Shown here: piece after piece, positions 10,888-21,142 of the stretch | Numbering within the stretch: position 1 is the first letter of the stretch | Layout: the number at the start of each line of letters is the position of its first letter | Assembly: GCA_013288555.1 (NCBI GenBank) | Contig: JABDBQ010000008.1 | Coordinates: forward strand, 18,706 to 82,705 | DNA from: Bacteroidota bacterium | GTDB taxonomy: Bacteria; Bacteroidota; Bacteroidia; CAILMK01 | Direction: 5' to 3' | DNA: 64,000 bases | Notes under the pieces: model-generated | The model's input: only the letters and a program-made list of their open reading frames with translations | What the model was told of the DNA's origin: nothing | The model's database searches: none | Translations under genes and position numbers: made by a program

Positions 10888-11229
10888 TTAAGCTCTTGTG
10901 TATTTCATCTCAACCTTCTCAATTTCCGAGAATCCTTTTTCCCAGGATATTTGTTTTTCTACTTCCAGGGTTTTGAAACGAAATGCTGAGGCTGTATCAA
11001 ACATGGTTTTCATGGCTTGCTTGTGCAAACCGGAATTACGAAATGTCTTCAGGGCATCCGTATTTTCCCAGGATGTGAGTGTGTATGCTTTAAGCCATTT
11101 TGCTTTAATATAAGTAGATATATTTCCGGGAGTTGATTTCGCCTGGTTGGCTAAACGCATGGAGATAAGGATCATCCCGGGAAGTTTCCAGTAATTTTTG
11201 CATTTCAGTTCTGTAATTGTAGTGATCAT
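10888..11229 (-). CDS. Small protein, possibly ABM/DUF3291-like
   Basis: Ferredoxin-like/monooxygenase-like pattern (YTLTSWENTDALKTFRNSGLHKQAM). Convergent with the kinase gene. Confidence 0.65.
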   Translation of the reverse strand: MITTITELKCKNYWKLPGMILISMRLANQAKSTPGNISTYIKAKWLKAYTLTSWENTDALKTFRNSGLHKQAMKTMFDTASAFRFKTLEVEKQISWEKGFSEIEKVEMKYTRA

Positions 11230-11344
11230 GGTGGTTTTTTTTCGGTAAACTTATACTGAAAATTTTGAAATAGCATATTAAGATTCACTCCTATAGTAAT
11301 TTTATTATTTTCGCAATCCAACCACTTACTTTAAATAGTCAATT

Positions 11345-11968
11345 ATGTCAGCTTTAAGTGAAAATACGCGTCTTGAAACCTTTTGCGATGGGGTTATTGC
11401 CATCGCAATTACGATTCTTATTCTTGAGATAAAAATTCCTCCGGTAGAATCTATTCATTCTGTCACTGATTTGTGGAAAGCCATCGGACAATTGTGGCCT
11501 TCTTATTTTGCTTTCTTGTTAAGCTTTATTACAATCCTGATATCCTGGGTAGGTCATCATGCTGTTTTCAAACTTATCGACAAATCTTCAGCAAAATTCA
11601 TGTTTGCAAATGGATTTTTCCTCCTTACAATCGTTGTGATTCCGTTTCCTACGGCATTAATGGCGGAATATATCGGAACAGAATACGCGCAACCAGCCAT
11701 AGTACTATATTGTTTTGCCAACCTGTTTCACAATATCGGTTGGAATGTCCTGCTTGCCGGAACCCTCAAACCTGATAATCTTGCGAAAAATGAAAGATGG
11801 ACACTGGAGTTAAAAGGGCGCTTAAAAGGAGCAAGGTTCGGCTTTGTGATGAATAGTATTATGACAATTATTGCCATATGGTTTCCGTATATTGCAATGG
11901 TATTAATCACTTTATTTTGGCTCTATTGGATATATGCGGGTGTCTCTGTTCCTGGAGAAAAGGAGTAA
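11345..11968 (+). CDS. TMEM175 family (DUF1211) integral membrane protein, putative K+ channel
   Basis: RLETFCDGVIAIAITILILEIKIP hallmark (FSD-like motif as FCDGVIAIAIT). Confidence 0.88.
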   Translation: MSALSENTRLETFCDGVIAIAITILILEIKIPPVESIHSVTDLWKAIGQLWPSYFAFLLSFITILISWVGHHAVFKLIDKSSAKFMFANGFFLLTIVVIPFPTALMAEYIGTEYAQPAIVLYCFANLFHNIGWNVLLAGTLKPDNLAKNERWTLELKGRLKGARFGFVMNSIMTIIAIWFPYIAMVLITLFWLYWIYAGVSVPGEKE

Positions 11969-12058
11969 ATATTTATATTGATATTGACAATTTGAAACTA
12001 TATTGCCCCAATTAGATGTTATAACATGTAAATTTATCTGATATATTTTTAGGTAATT

Positions 12059-12928
12059 ATGAATCGCGGACTTTTTATAAAAACATCTTTGCTGGGATTA
12101 TTTTCTATGACAACATTATCTGACCTTGAAAAACTGACACGAAACTTTCCCGGAACTGAAACCAGGATGCCGGTGCTGTTTGTGGGCCATGGCAGCCCCA
12201 TGAATGCCATTGAATCAAACGAGTTCAGCAGGGGATGGAATGAAATGGGCAAGCAATTGCCCAAGCCAAGGGCCATACTTTGCATATCCGCACACTGGGA
12301 AACCAGGGGCACTTTCGTCACAGCAATGGAAAAGCCCAAAACAATACATGATTTTGGAGGATTTCCGCAGGAGCTATTTGATGTCCAATATCCCGCACCA
12401 GGAAATCCGGAACTAGCCGTAGAAACAAAGAAAACGGTAAATGACATCAATATTGGACTTGACCAGGCCTGGGGTCTCGATCACGGCTGCTGGAGTGTAT
12501 TAAATCAAATGTATCCTAAAGCAGATATACCTGTAATCCAGTTGAGCCTTGACTATACCAAGGATGCACAATGGCATTATAGCCTCGCAAAAGAACTGGC
12601 CGTTTTAAGGACTAAAGGCATATTGATTTTGGGTAGCGGAAATATAGTTCATAATCTCAGGCTTATTAACTGGAATGATTTCAATGCCAAAATGGAATGG
12701 GCTGAAATTGCAAACGAGAAGTTCAAAAAGCTCATCAGTGCTGATGATATCAATAGCCTTGTTTCTTATAACAAGCTCGGTAAAGAAGCTGAATTGTCTA
12801 TCCCCACTCCTGAACACTATTTACCTATGATATACTCACTTGCATTAAAAGAAGAAAAGGAATCTCTGGCATTTTTTAATGATAAAACCATGGGGCCGAT
12901 ATCTATGACATCATTTAAAATTGGGTAA
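12059..12928 (+). CDS. ygiD: 4,5-DOPA dioxygenase extradiol-like (LigB/YgiD family)
   Basis: PVLFVGHGSPMNAIE, ILCISAHWETRGT, GLDHGCWSVL motifs. Confidence 0.9.
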   Translation: MNRGLFIKTSLLGLFSMTTLSDLEKLTRNFPGTETRMPVLFVGHGSPMNAIESNEFSRGWNEMGKQLPKPRAILCISAHWETRGTFVTAMEKPKTIHDFGGFPQELFDVQYPAPGNPELAVETKKTVNDINIGLDQAWGLDHGCWSVLNQMYPKADIPVIQLSLDYTKDAQWHYSLAKELAVLRTKGILILGSGNIVHNLRLINWNDFNAKMEWAEIANEKFKKLISADDINSLVSYNKLGKEAELSIPTPEHYLPMIYSLALKEEKESLAFFNDKTMGPISMTSFKIG

Positions 12929-13118
12929 AGAATTGCTGGTTATTCTTCGCGAATCGGAAAGAGCTATTTAAATCGTATTAATTTACAAGCTTATAAAACA
13001 ATTAGTTACGCCAGGTGTTAATAGATATACACCGGCCGTGTATAAAATTTATTCGTCTGGAAATATACAGAATGATTTATAGTTATAAATTGCGCATGTA
13101 CTTCACTCGATAACAGAT

Positions 13119-13505
13119 ATGTATAAAGCAGTAACAAAAGACGTAGAGGTATCAGTAGAAACATTTTACCAGGAAACAGCATCCAATCCGGAGGCTGGCA
13201 AGTACGTATTTGCCTATCGCATTCTTATCGAGAACCATAGCGAGTTCACCATAAAACTACTTCGTCGGCATTGGCATATCATTGACGGCAATGGTCAGTT
13301 GAGTGAAGTAGACGGTGAAGGGGTAATTGGCCAGCAGCCGATCATAGAGCCGGAACAAAAACATGAATATGTATCCGGATGCGAACTGCAGACGGAAATG
13401 GGTAAAATGTATGGAACCTACCTGATGGAAAAGCAGATAGATGGTACCACTTTTGAGGTCGAAATCCCCGAGTTTGTAATGATTGTGCCTTACAGGCTGA
13501 ATTAG
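13119..13505 (+). CDS. apaG: ApaG domain protein
   Basis: VFAYRILIENHSEFTIKLLRRHWHIIDGNG and GVIGQQPIIEPEQKHEYVSGCEL. Confidence 0.93.
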   Translation: MYKAVTKDVEVSVETFYQETASNPEAGKYVFAYRILIENHSEFTIKLLRRHWHIIDGNGQLSEVDGEGVIGQQPIIEPEQKHEYVSGCELQTEMGKMYGTYLMEKQIDGTTFEVEIPEFVMIVPYRLN

Positions 13506-13534
13506 AATCTTCCTAACATTCCTGACTTTTGTAA

Positions 13535-13571
13535 CTTTGCGTTCTTTGCGGAAATCTTTGCGTTCTTTGCG
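13535..13571. repeat. Two exact 16-bp copies of CTTTGCGTTCTTTGCG
   Basis: Copies at 13535-13550 and 13556-13571, spacing 21 bp. Confidence 0.8.
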
Positions 13572-13619
13572 TGAGATTTCGATCAATTGATAGTTTTCTG
13601 GACACACGATTCTTAAAAA

Positions 13620-15059
13620 ATGAAAATACGCAATTATATAGGGGGTGAATTCCTGGATCCACTTTCTCATCAATGGCTGGACAATTATAACCCGGCAACA
13701 GGGGAAGTGTATTCACAAATTCCGGATTCAGATGGATTGGATGTGGAAATGGCAGTTTTGGCTGCCCAAAAAGCTTTCCCGGCCTGGGCTGCATTAGGTG
13801 AAGAAAAACGCTCCGAATTCCTGATGCGTATTGCTAAAGCAATTGATGACAGATTAGATACCCTTGCACTTGCGGAGAGTATGGATAATGGCAAACCGGT
13901 ATGGCTGGCAAAAGTGATGGATATACCCAGGGCGAGGGACAATTTCTCGTTTTTTGCTACGGCCATTCTGCATGAATCTTCTTCTACCCATAAAACGGGC
14001 ACTGAGGCGATCAATTATACCTACAAATCACCTATTGGTCTCGCGGGCTGTATTTCACCGTGGAACCTGCCTTTGTATTTGTTCACCTGGAAAATTGCAC
14101 CGGCTTTGGCTTCAGGTAACTGTGTGATTGCAAAACCTTCCGAAATTACTCCCATGACAGCTTTTATGCTGTCCGAGATCTGCGCTGAAATTGGATTGCC
14201 TGCCGGGGTTTTAAATATTGTTCATGGTCTTGGACCCAAAGTAGGCTCTGCCATTGTAAGTCATAAAGATATACCGGCTATTTCATTTACCGGTGGTACC
14301 AAAACCGGTGCGGAAATAGCCAGGGTTGCAGCTCCGATGTTCAAAAAACTGTCACTTGAACTGGGCGGCAAAAACCCGAATATCATTTTTGCAGATTGCG
14401 ATTTTGACAAGATGCTCAGAACAACTGTTTCATCATCTTTCACAAACCAGGGAGAAATTTGTTTATGCGGGTCCCGAATTTTTGTAGAGCGTTCGCTTTA
14501 CGATAAATTTAAGACTGCATTTGTTGAAAAAGTAAAAGCCATGAAAGTGGGCGACCCGATGGATGATGGCAACAAAGTGGGCGCTATTGTTTCCAGACAA
14601 CACATGGAGAAAGTATTGTCTTATATCAAACTCGCGCAGGAAGAAGGCGGAACGGTATTAACCGGTGGGACGCAGGTTCATCCCGAAGGAAGATGTGCCA
14701 ATGGTTATTTTATAGAACCTACGATCATAGAAGGACTGAGTTATACCTGCCGTACCAATCAGGAAGAAATATTTGGACCGGTTGTTACCATTATGCCATT
14801 TGATTCAGACGAAGAAGCCCTTGAAATGGCAAATAGTACACCTTACGGACTAAGTGCCACGATCTGGACAGAAAACCTGACAAGGGCGCATCATTTTGCA
14901 CACCAACTGCAAAGCGGAATCATCTGGGTCAACTGCTGGCTTTTACGTGACCTGAGAACCCCGTTTGGCGGCATGAAACAAAGTGGCGTTGGCCGCGAAG
15001 GCGGCTTCGAAGCATTGGATTTCTTTACTGAGAAGAAGAATATTTGTATTAAGTTATAG
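13620..15059 (+). CDS. Aldehyde dehydrogenase family protein
   Basis: SPWNLPLYLFTWKIAPALASGN, FTGGTKTGAEIAR, LELGGKNPNIIF, NQGEICLCGSR catalytic Cys. Confidence 0.95.
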   Translation: MKIRNYIGGEFLDPLSHQWLDNYNPATGEVYSQIPDSDGLDVEMAVLAAQKAFPAWAALGEEKRSEFLMRIAKAIDDRLDTLALAESMDNGKPVWLAKVMDIPRARDNFSFFATAILHESSSTHKTGTEAINYTYKSPIGLAGCISPWNLPLYLFTWKIAPALASGNCVIAKPSEITPMTAFMLSEICAEIGLPAGVLNIVHGLGPKVGSAIVSHKDIPAISFTGGTKTGAEIARVAAPMFKKLSLELGGKNPNIIFADCDFDKMLRTTVSSSFTNQGEICLCGSRIFVERSLYDKFKTAFVEKVKAMKVGDPMDDGNKVGAIVSRQHMEKVLSYIKLAQEEGGTVLTGGTQVHPEGRCANGYFIEPTIIEGLSYTCRTNQEEIFGPVVTIMPFDSDEEALEMANSTPYGLSATIWTENLTRAHHFAHQLQSGIIWVNCWLLRDLRTPFGGMKQSGVGREGGFEALDFFTEKKNICIKL

Positions 15060-15061
15060 AA

Positions 15062-15154
15062 CGGTAAGAAGTAAGAGGTGAGAAGTGAAATGATAATATA
15101 TAGCTCCCCTTAAAAAAACTTCTAACTTCTCACCTCTCACTTCTTACTCTTAAG
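15062..15154. repeat. Imperfect inverted repeat of heptamer-like AGAAGTGAG units
   Basis: GTAAGAAGTAAGAGGTGAGAAGTGAA facing ACTTCTAACTTCTCACCTCTCACTTCTTAC, between convergent genes. Confidence 0.6.
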
Positions 15155-15155
15155 T

Positions 15156-15575
15156 TTATTTCAGTGAAAACTGAGGGCGAATTGGATGCTCAGGGTTAAC
15201 AATGAGTTGTTGCCTGAGCGGATCAATCAATACATCCATCCCTTCCATGCGAATAGCCCCAAGAAGAACTTCAGTATCCCCTGGTAATACCATGGCGTCA
15301 ACAGTAGTAGACCTGTTTAAAAAGCTCACTTCAATTGGCCCCACAATTTCCAGGTCAATGATCGTTCCATTAGCAAGTGTAGCTGGTGCTTTTCGCATAA
15401 CTGGAACGCCTAATTGTTCCATAACTCTTTCATTAATAGCGAGCATGTAAGCGCCCGAATCAACCAAAGCATTAACTTAAACCATTTTGATTTTTTCCTC
15501 AGTTATTTCGCCAATTCTTGCTTTATATACATCACCGCCGTTCTTAAGCCCTATTTCTGCATGCACAGGTCCCAA
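15156..15575 (-). pseudogene. Clan AA retropepsin-like aspartic protease, interrupted by in-frame TAA
   Basis: Reading through TAA at 15479..15477 gives LGPVHAEIGLKNGGDVYKARIGEITEEKIKMV*VNALVDSGAYMLAINERVMEQLG...LLGAIRMEGMDVLIDP. Confidence 0.7.
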
Positions 15576-15646
15576 TGTAAACAAAGATAATCAATTATTT
15601 GAATCATTTTCAAATTCCCAAATTCCCAAATTCTCAAATATTCTTT

Positions 15647-16438
15647 TTACAAACTCGCAGTCCTCCCTCCATCTACCGGCAGATTTATACCATTGATATA
15701 AGAAGCAGCCGGACTGGCTAGAAATGCTATGGCATAGGCTATTTCTTCAGGTTCTGCAAAACGGCCCGCGGGGACTTCTTTTTTCATATTTGCTTCTACC
15801 TCTTCAATTGAAAGATGTTTCTTATCAGCGTTATTATTTATGATTCCTTCGAGCCGGGCAGTGCTTGTAGAGCCGGGCAGCACATTGTTTACAGTAATTC
15901 CAAATTTTGCCAGTTCCAGCGATAGTGTTTTGGACCAGTTGGCCACAGCGCCACGAACTGTATTGCTTACACCTAGATTTGGTATGGGTTGTTTTACAGA
16001 AGTACTAATCACATTAATAATTCGTCCGTAACCCACCGCTTTCATTTTGGGCAATACCGCCTGAACCATAATCTGGTTGCATATCAGGTGCCTGTTGAAT
16101 GCAATCCTGAATTCATCTTCGTGCGCTTCATTGGCAGGTCCTGGATTAGGGCCACCCGTATTATTAACGAGGATGTGTACCACATGAATTTTTTCGAGGA
16201 AATGATTGATCTTTTGTTTCAGGTCTTCGGGATGGTCAAAGTCTGCTGATAGTGCGTAATGAACCTGTCCTTCATCGGTTGGCAATTGCTCTTTCACCAG
16301 TTCTAGTGCAGAAAGATTCCTGGCGACCAGGATGATATTAGCACCAAGGGAAGCCAGTTCCATGGCGGCCGCTTTGCCAATTCCCTGTGAACTGCCACAG
16401 ACAATGGCGGTTTTACCTGATAGATTTAAGTTTATCAT
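15647..16438 (-). CDS. SDR family oxidoreductase
   Basis: TAIVCGSSQGIGKAAA Rossmann motif, VNNTGG, C-terminal AFLASPAASYINGINLPVDGG. Confidence 0.93.
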   Translation of the reverse strand: MINLNLSGKTAIVCGSSQGIGKAAAMELASLGANIILVARNLSALELVKEQLPTDEGQVHYALSADFDHPEDLKQKINHFLEKIHVVHILVNNTGGPNPGPANEAHEDEFRIAFNRHLICNQIMVQAVLPKMKAVGYGRIINVISTSVKQPIPNLGVSNTVRGAVANWSKTLSLELAKFGITVNNVLPGSTSTARLEGIINNNADKKHLSIEEVEANMKKEVPAGRFAEPEEIAYAIAFLASPAASYINGINLPVDGGRTASL

Positions 16439-16603
16439 GTATTGTGATTTAGGTAATAATGCGCTGCAAATTTAAGGTTTTATACATAGCATAACGTTAG
16501 ACGTTTTTTGCATAGATCATTATTTAAAGTGTATTTCTGACTAGGCAGTTTTAGATAAAAATCTGTTAATTTTGCTATCTGTTAACAACTAAAAACGGAT
16601 CCT

Positions 16604-17107
16604 ATGTCAATTTCAGCAACCGATTTTTTAAAGGAAAGCATTTCGGAATACAGGAAATACAAAAACTTCGGAGATAAGTCATTTGCACAGATACTGACCG
16701 ATGCGGAAATGCACTGGCAACCCAATGAGGAAAGCAATAGCATCGCCATCATTATCAAACACCTGCATGGGAATATGCTCAGCCGCTGGACTGATTTCCT
16801 AACCACGGATGGAGAAAAGCCAACCCGAACCCGGGACGAAGAATTTATTGGTCGCAAGGAAACCAAAGCAGAGCTTCTGGACCTATGGGAGCAAGGCTGG
16901 CAATGCACATTCAATGCACTGGAGTCACTTACTGAAAAGGATTTTGATAAGATCATAACCATCCGCAACGAACCGCATACTATTGTGCAGGCAATATTGC
17001 GCCAGTTATCTCATTATTCCCAGCATGTAGGCCAGATCATTTATATCACCAAGATGATCCGGAATGAGGAATGGAAGACGCTCACCATTCCGAGGAAAAG
17101 AGTCTGA
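16604..17107 (+). CDS. DinB-like / DUF1572 family protein
   Basis: IIIKHLHGNMLSRWTDFL, LRQLSHYSQHVGQIIYI His pattern. Confidence 0.85.
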   Translation: MSISATDFLKESISEYRKYKNFGDKSFAQILTDAEMHWQPNEESNSIAIIIKHLHGNMLSRWTDFLTTDGEKPTRTRDEEFIGRKETKAELLDLWEQGWQCTFNALESLTEKDFDKIITIRNEPHTIVQAILRQLSHYSQHVGQIIYITKMIRNEEWKTLTIPRKRV

Positions 17108-17126
17108 TTCAGGTTTTTTCGGTCCC

Positions 17127-17190
17127 TGAGCTTGTCGAAGGGCCGCTGATCCAATATTGATACGTAAACTACCAGGCTTCGACAAGCTCA
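17127..17190. repeat. Inverted pair of TGAGCTTGTCGAAG repeat between convergent genes
   Basis: TGAGCTTGTCGAAG (17127-17140) and CTTCGACAAGCTCA (17177-17190), perfect 14 bp. Confidence 0.8.
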
Positions 17191-17282
17191 TTTATCCCGA
17201 CTTATTCGAGAGTCAACGCACTCCGCTCTATCGTTCTCCGTTCTTACCTTTCGCTCTATCGCCCTCGCTCTCCGCACTTCAT

Positions 17283-18323
17283 TTATTCCGCGGCCATCGC
17301 AACTTTAGGCTTGTCGACTCCATAAGCCTTCTCAAGTACTTTCTTTTCGATTTCGTCAGCCAGTTCAGGATTGTCTTTCAAAAGCTGTTTAACGGCATCA
17401 CGGCCCTGTCCTAATTTGGTATCACCATAACTGAACCATGATCCGGCTTTTTTGATGATCTCATAGTCTGATGCGATATCAATGATCTCGCCTACTTTAG
17501 AGATTCCTTCACCATAGATGATATCAAATTCAGCTACCCTGAAAGGTGGTGCCACTTTGTTCTTGGCTATTTTAACACGGGTACGGTTCCCTACAATATC
17601 AACACCTTCTTTGATCGTATTTATTTTACGGATATCCAAACGGACAGAGGCATAAAACTTCAATGCATTACCACCCGTCGTGGTTTCAGGATTTCCGAAC
17701 ATGACGCCGATCTTTTCACGGAGCTGGTTGATAAATATACAGATGGTCTGCGTTTTACTAATAGAAGCTGTGAGTTTTCTCAATGCCTGGGACATCAATC
17801 GGGCCTGTAATCCCATTTTGCTGTCACCCATATCACCTTCAAGCTCTGCTTTAGGTACAAGGGCCGCAACAGAGTCAATCACGATGACATCAATCGCTCC
17901 GGAGCGAATCAGGTGGTCGGCAATTTCAAGAGCCTGTTCGCCATCGTCTGGCTGAGATATTAAAAGATTGTCAACATTGATTCCTAATTTTTCGGCATAT
18001 CCTTTATCAAATGCATGTTCCGCATCAATAATGGCTGCCATACCGCCCAGTTTCTGAGCCTCGGCAATAACATGGATGGCCAGGGTGGTTTTTCCTGAAG
18101 ATTCAGGTCCGTATATTTCAATCACCCTGCCTTTGGGAAGACCTCTAGCGCCAAGGGCTATGTCTAAGCCAAGAGATCCGGTTGATATGGTTTCAATTCC
18201 TTCAAGCTGCCTGTCATTCAGCGACATAACTACTCCTTTGCCATAAGTTTTTTCTAACTTATCTATCGTGAGCTGCAGCGATTTGCGTTTCTCAGCGTTG
18301 TCGTCTTTTACTTCTTTTGCCAT
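17283..18323 (-). CDS. recA: Recombinase RecA
   Basis: [74 protein letters not shown]. Confidence 0.99.
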   Translation of the reverse strand: MAKEVKDDNAEKRKSLQLTIDKLEKTYGKGVVMSLNDRQLEGIETISTGSLGLDIALGARGLPKGRVIEIYGPESSGKTTLAIHVIAEAQKLGGMAAIIDAEHAFDKGYAEKLGINVDNLLISQPDDGEQALEIADHLIRSGAIDVIVIDSVAALVPKAELEGDMGDSKMGLQARLMSQALRKLTASISKTQTICIFINQLREKIGVMFGNPETTTGGNALKFYASVRLDIRKINTIKEGVDIVGNRTRVKIAKNKVAPPFRVAEFDIIYGEGISKVGEIIDIASDYEIIKKAGSWFSYGDTKLGQGRDAVKQLLKDNPELADEIEKKVLEKAYGVDKPKVAMAAE

Positions 18324-18731
18324 TTTGAGGTGTTTTTTATTAAGCCGTAAAGGTACTGCATTTCATAGATACGTGATACCGTTTTGGTCAAAAAAATGAC
18401 AAAAAAATTGTAATTGTGACAAAAATATTGGTTTTTAGCAGGTTAGAACAGTATTAAATATCAGCGCTAATTTACGATTGCTGGTATTTAAAGAATTATT
18501 TTTTCCAAGCTGTCCTTTAGCCGCCAGGCAATCTTTAGCGGACCGGGAAAGAGTTTAAAAAGAATCGCGGATATTTTATTCGCCAGCGAATTAGCCCGGG
18601 GTAACATGATTGTAGAAAGATGGTTAAGCCCTGCGGTCCTTTGCCTTAACCTAAGTGCGTTGATTATTAAAAACAATGACATATTTATTTGTAAATTCGT
18701 CAAAGCATTCCTAAAACCTAAAATTACATTT

Positions 18732-19115
18732 ATGAAGAACAAAACATTTATTTTCAGTATTTTATCGCTAGCTGTAGTTTCCACGTTGTTTTATGCTTTT
18801 ATTTCAAACCGCAAACCAACAGCTCCACCTGCTACTTCGCAATACATGATTGTTACGGTGCTGGAAACTTCCAGTGCCTTTGACGGCAAGATGATTGTAA
18901 CTGCAACCGACGGAACATCAAATACAACAGATCTTAAGAACTATTACGGCGGCTTCGCGGCGCCTAAAAATACGGCTTCTAATGACAAAATTATCCTGGA
19001 CGAATTAAACCTGCTTCATAACCAGGGATGGGATATTGATAAAACAATAGGAAGTGCCTTAAGCAGTTCAACCGGGCTTTCGATCACCCGATACATTCTT
19101 AAAAAGAATATATAA
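18732..19115 (+). CDS. Small secreted/membrane-anchored protein of unknown function
   Basis: ATG at 18732 starts MKNKTFIFSILSLAVVSTLFYAFI signal sequence; the longer ORF start at 18606 is less likely. Confidence 0.65.
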   Translation: MKNKTFIFSILSLAVVSTLFYAFISNRKPTAPPATSQYMIVTVLETSSAFDGKMIVTATDGTSNTTDLKNYYGGFAAPKNTASNDKIILDELNLLHNQGWDIDKTIGSALSSSTGLSITRYILKKNI

Positions 19116-19162
19116 TGTTGAACTGAATTAGAGATTGCCAGCCAGATATTACCAGTATTTCA

Positions 19163-19193
19163 GTTTTGACAACTTTCCAAAAGTTGTCAAAAC
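19163..19193. promoter_or_regulatory. 14-bp perfect inverted repeat with 3-nt spacer
   Basis: GTTTTGACAACTTT-cca-AAAGTTGTCAAAAC, about 80 bp upstream of the tetR start. Confidence 0.6.
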
Positions 19194-19245
19194 ACTGCCC
19201 CGAAATATTTTTTTCAAAAACAATCCACATTTTAAAATATGTCAT

Positions 19246-19253
19246 TATCTTTG
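19246..19253 (+). promoter_or_regulatory. Bacteroidota-type -7 box of tetR
   Basis: TATCTTTG matching TAnnTTTG. Confidence 0.5.
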
Positions 19254-19254
19254 C

Positions 19255-19276
19255 CATACCAAACGGTCGGTTTATG
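19255..19276. promoter_or_regulatory. TetR-type operator overlapping tetR start codon
   Basis: CATACCAAACGGTCGGTTTATG; ATG at 19274-19276 is the tetR start. Confidence 0.6.
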
Positions 19277-19864
19277 AAAGATTCAAGAGAACATATCCTC
19301 CAGACAGCCTTTGAACTCTTTATGCAAAAGAGCTTTAAGGAAGTGACCATGAGGGAGATTGTCACAAAGACCGGTCTCAGCAAGGGTGCGTTCTACCATT
19401 ATTTCGAAAGCAAGGAGCAGCTTTTTATGGAGATCATAGATCATTTCTTTGCCGGACTGATGAGTGTACCCTTTGATTCATTCTCGCATGAATCCCTGAA
19501 GGCGTTTTGCGCGGATTATCTGAAAGACATTTCGAAAAAGGCTGACACATCCTTTGTCGAAAATAAAGACCTGAATGCCAATTTTTACTTTTTGATTTTC
19601 GATGCAGTGCGCATGATACCGGATTTCAAAAGAAAAATGGATGTAATGGCAGAAAAGGAAGTAAGATCCTGGGTTAAAATTATCAGGATAGCAAGAAAGA
19701 AAGGAGAAATAAAACCTTTAATGACGGACGAACAGATTGCAAAGTTTTATATGTACTCCAATGACGGTATCGGCATCCGTATGATACTCAACAACAGGAT
19801 GGGTGAAATGAAACCTGAGATAAAAGCGCTCTGGGATGGCTTTTACAAGCAACTAAAAGGATAG
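19274..19864 (+). CDS. TetR/AcrR family transcriptional regulator
   Basis: N-terminal HTH: ILQTAFELFMQKSFKEVTMREIVTKTGLSKGAFYHYFESKEQLF. Confidence 0.93.
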   Translation: MKDSREHILQTAFELFMQKSFKEVTMREIVTKTGLSKGAFYHYFESKEQLFMEIIDHFFAGLMSVPFDSFSHESLKAFCADYLKDISKKADTSFVENKDLNANFYFLIFDAVRMIPDFKRKMDVMAEKEVRSWVKIIRIARKKGEIKPLMTDEQIAKFYMYSNDGIGIRMILNNRMGEMKPEIKALWDGFYKQLKG

Positions 19865-19917
19865 TTAACCATGGAAAATGAAAGAAATTAAAATAGATAT
19901 ATTATTTCAGCTCAGTC

Positions 19918-19937
19918 CATACCGAGCGTTCGGTATG
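19918..19937. promoter_or_regulatory. TetR-type operator upstream of amidohydrolase
   Basis: CATACCGAGCGTTCGGTATG, near-perfect 20-bp palindrome. Confidence 0.7.
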
Positions 19938-19973
19938 TGAAATAAATTTATAAGACCCTTAAAAAGAAACATC

Positions 19974-21086
19974 ATGACAACACAAAATAAAATCTCAAAA
20001 GTCATTGCCCTCGAAGAAGCATTTTTGTACCCAAAACTTTTTGAATTATATCCAATGGAACTGCGGGAAAAGTACAGTGCCGTTAAGGAGAAACTTTCAG
20101 ATGTCGGTCCGGCCCGAATAAAACGCATGGATGAAGCGGGAATAGATATACAGGTACTGTCACATGTGCAGCCCGGGATTGAAATGCTGGATGACACCAT
20201 TTTGGCTATAAAACTTTCAAAAGAAATCAATAACTGGCTGGGCGGTATCGTGCAAAAATATCCCACCCGCTTTGCTGGTTTTGCAACGCTTCCGATGCAA
20301 TCCCCCGAAGATGCCGCGGATGAACTGGAACGAACCGTAAAAGAGTTTGGATTTAAAGGTGCGCTCATAAACGGGCATACACATGGCCGCTATTTAGACC
20401 ATGAATCTTTTTCGGTTTTGTTATCCAAAGCCGAAGAACTTGACGTGCCCATTTATATCCATCCTACCGATCCACCAAAGGAAATATCTGACTATTACTA
20501 CGAAGGATCTTCTACATTGATCACCGGCTGGGGCTGGGGTGTGGAGACAGGTACACATTTGTTGCGGATGATTAAAGCAGGCGTATTTGACAGGCATCCC
20601 AAATTGAAAATCATTATTGGGCACATGGGAGAATTGATCCCGTTTTGTTATTCAAGGTTAAGTCTTGCCCTATCTATGGGGGAGTGGTTGTTGGCGGCTC
20701 AGGAAGCCAAAAAACCGGGTTCTTCGCCTGAGAATCATATGGAAAAGAGTTTTAATTATTACATGAAACAAAATCTGTATATCACCACCAGCGGTGTTTT
20801 TGATCAACCTGTTTTTGAATGTGCCCTTGCTTTCCTGGGCATAGATAACATGATGTTCTCTGTGGATGATCCTTTCAGGGATAATTTTGAAGCGGTGGAT
20901 TTTCTGAATGCAACAAAACTATCAAAAGAAGACAAGGAAAAACTGGCGCATGGCAATGCTGAAAAAATTCTTAAACTTTCAAATGTCGGCAATTTTAATG
21001 CTGCTTCAAAAAACTCATTTTCTGCCTTCAAAGCGCGAACCAAATCAAAGATGGGACGCATGTTATTGTCCTTTCTCGTGAAATAA
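19974..21086 (+). CDS. Amidohydrolase family protein (amidohydrolase_2 / ACMSD-like)
   Basis: RIKRMDEAGIDIQVLSH, TRFAGFATLPMQ, PIYIHPTDPP, KLKIIIGHMGELIPF. Confidence 0.9.
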   Translation: MTTQNKISKVIALEEAFLYPKLFELYPMELREKYSAVKEKLSDVGPARIKRMDEAGIDIQVLSHVQPGIEMLDDTILAIKLSKEINNWLGGIVQKYPTRFAGFATLPMQSPEDAADELERTVKEFGFKGALINGHTHGRYLDHESFSVLLSKAEELDVPIYIHPTDPPKEISDYYYEGSSTLITGWGWGVETGTHLLRMIKAGVFDRHPKLKIIIGHMGELIPFCYSRLSLALSMGEWLLAAQEAKKPGSSPENHMEKSFNYYMKQNLYITTSGVFDQPVFECALAFLGIDNMMFSVDDPFRDNFEAVDFLNATKLSKEDKEKLAHGNAEKILKLSNVGNFNAASKNSFSAFKARTKSKMGRMLLSFLVK

Positions 21087-21142
21087 ATATTAATCAAAAA
21101 GTAATCATATATGAAAACTCACAATTCTTTGGCTTTTAATAC

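Noticed and set aside
13257-13673. 138-aa minus-strand ORF
   Set aside because: Antisense to apaG and translation of CTTTGCG repeats (RKERKDFRKERK).
17006-17191. Minus-strand ORF containing LRQAQGP
   Set aside because: Translation of the GAGCTTGTCGAAG repeat; overlaps the DinB-like gene antisense.
18488-18784. 98-aa minus-strand ORF
   Set aside because: Antisense to the leader and signal peptide of 18732..19115; no protein-like features.
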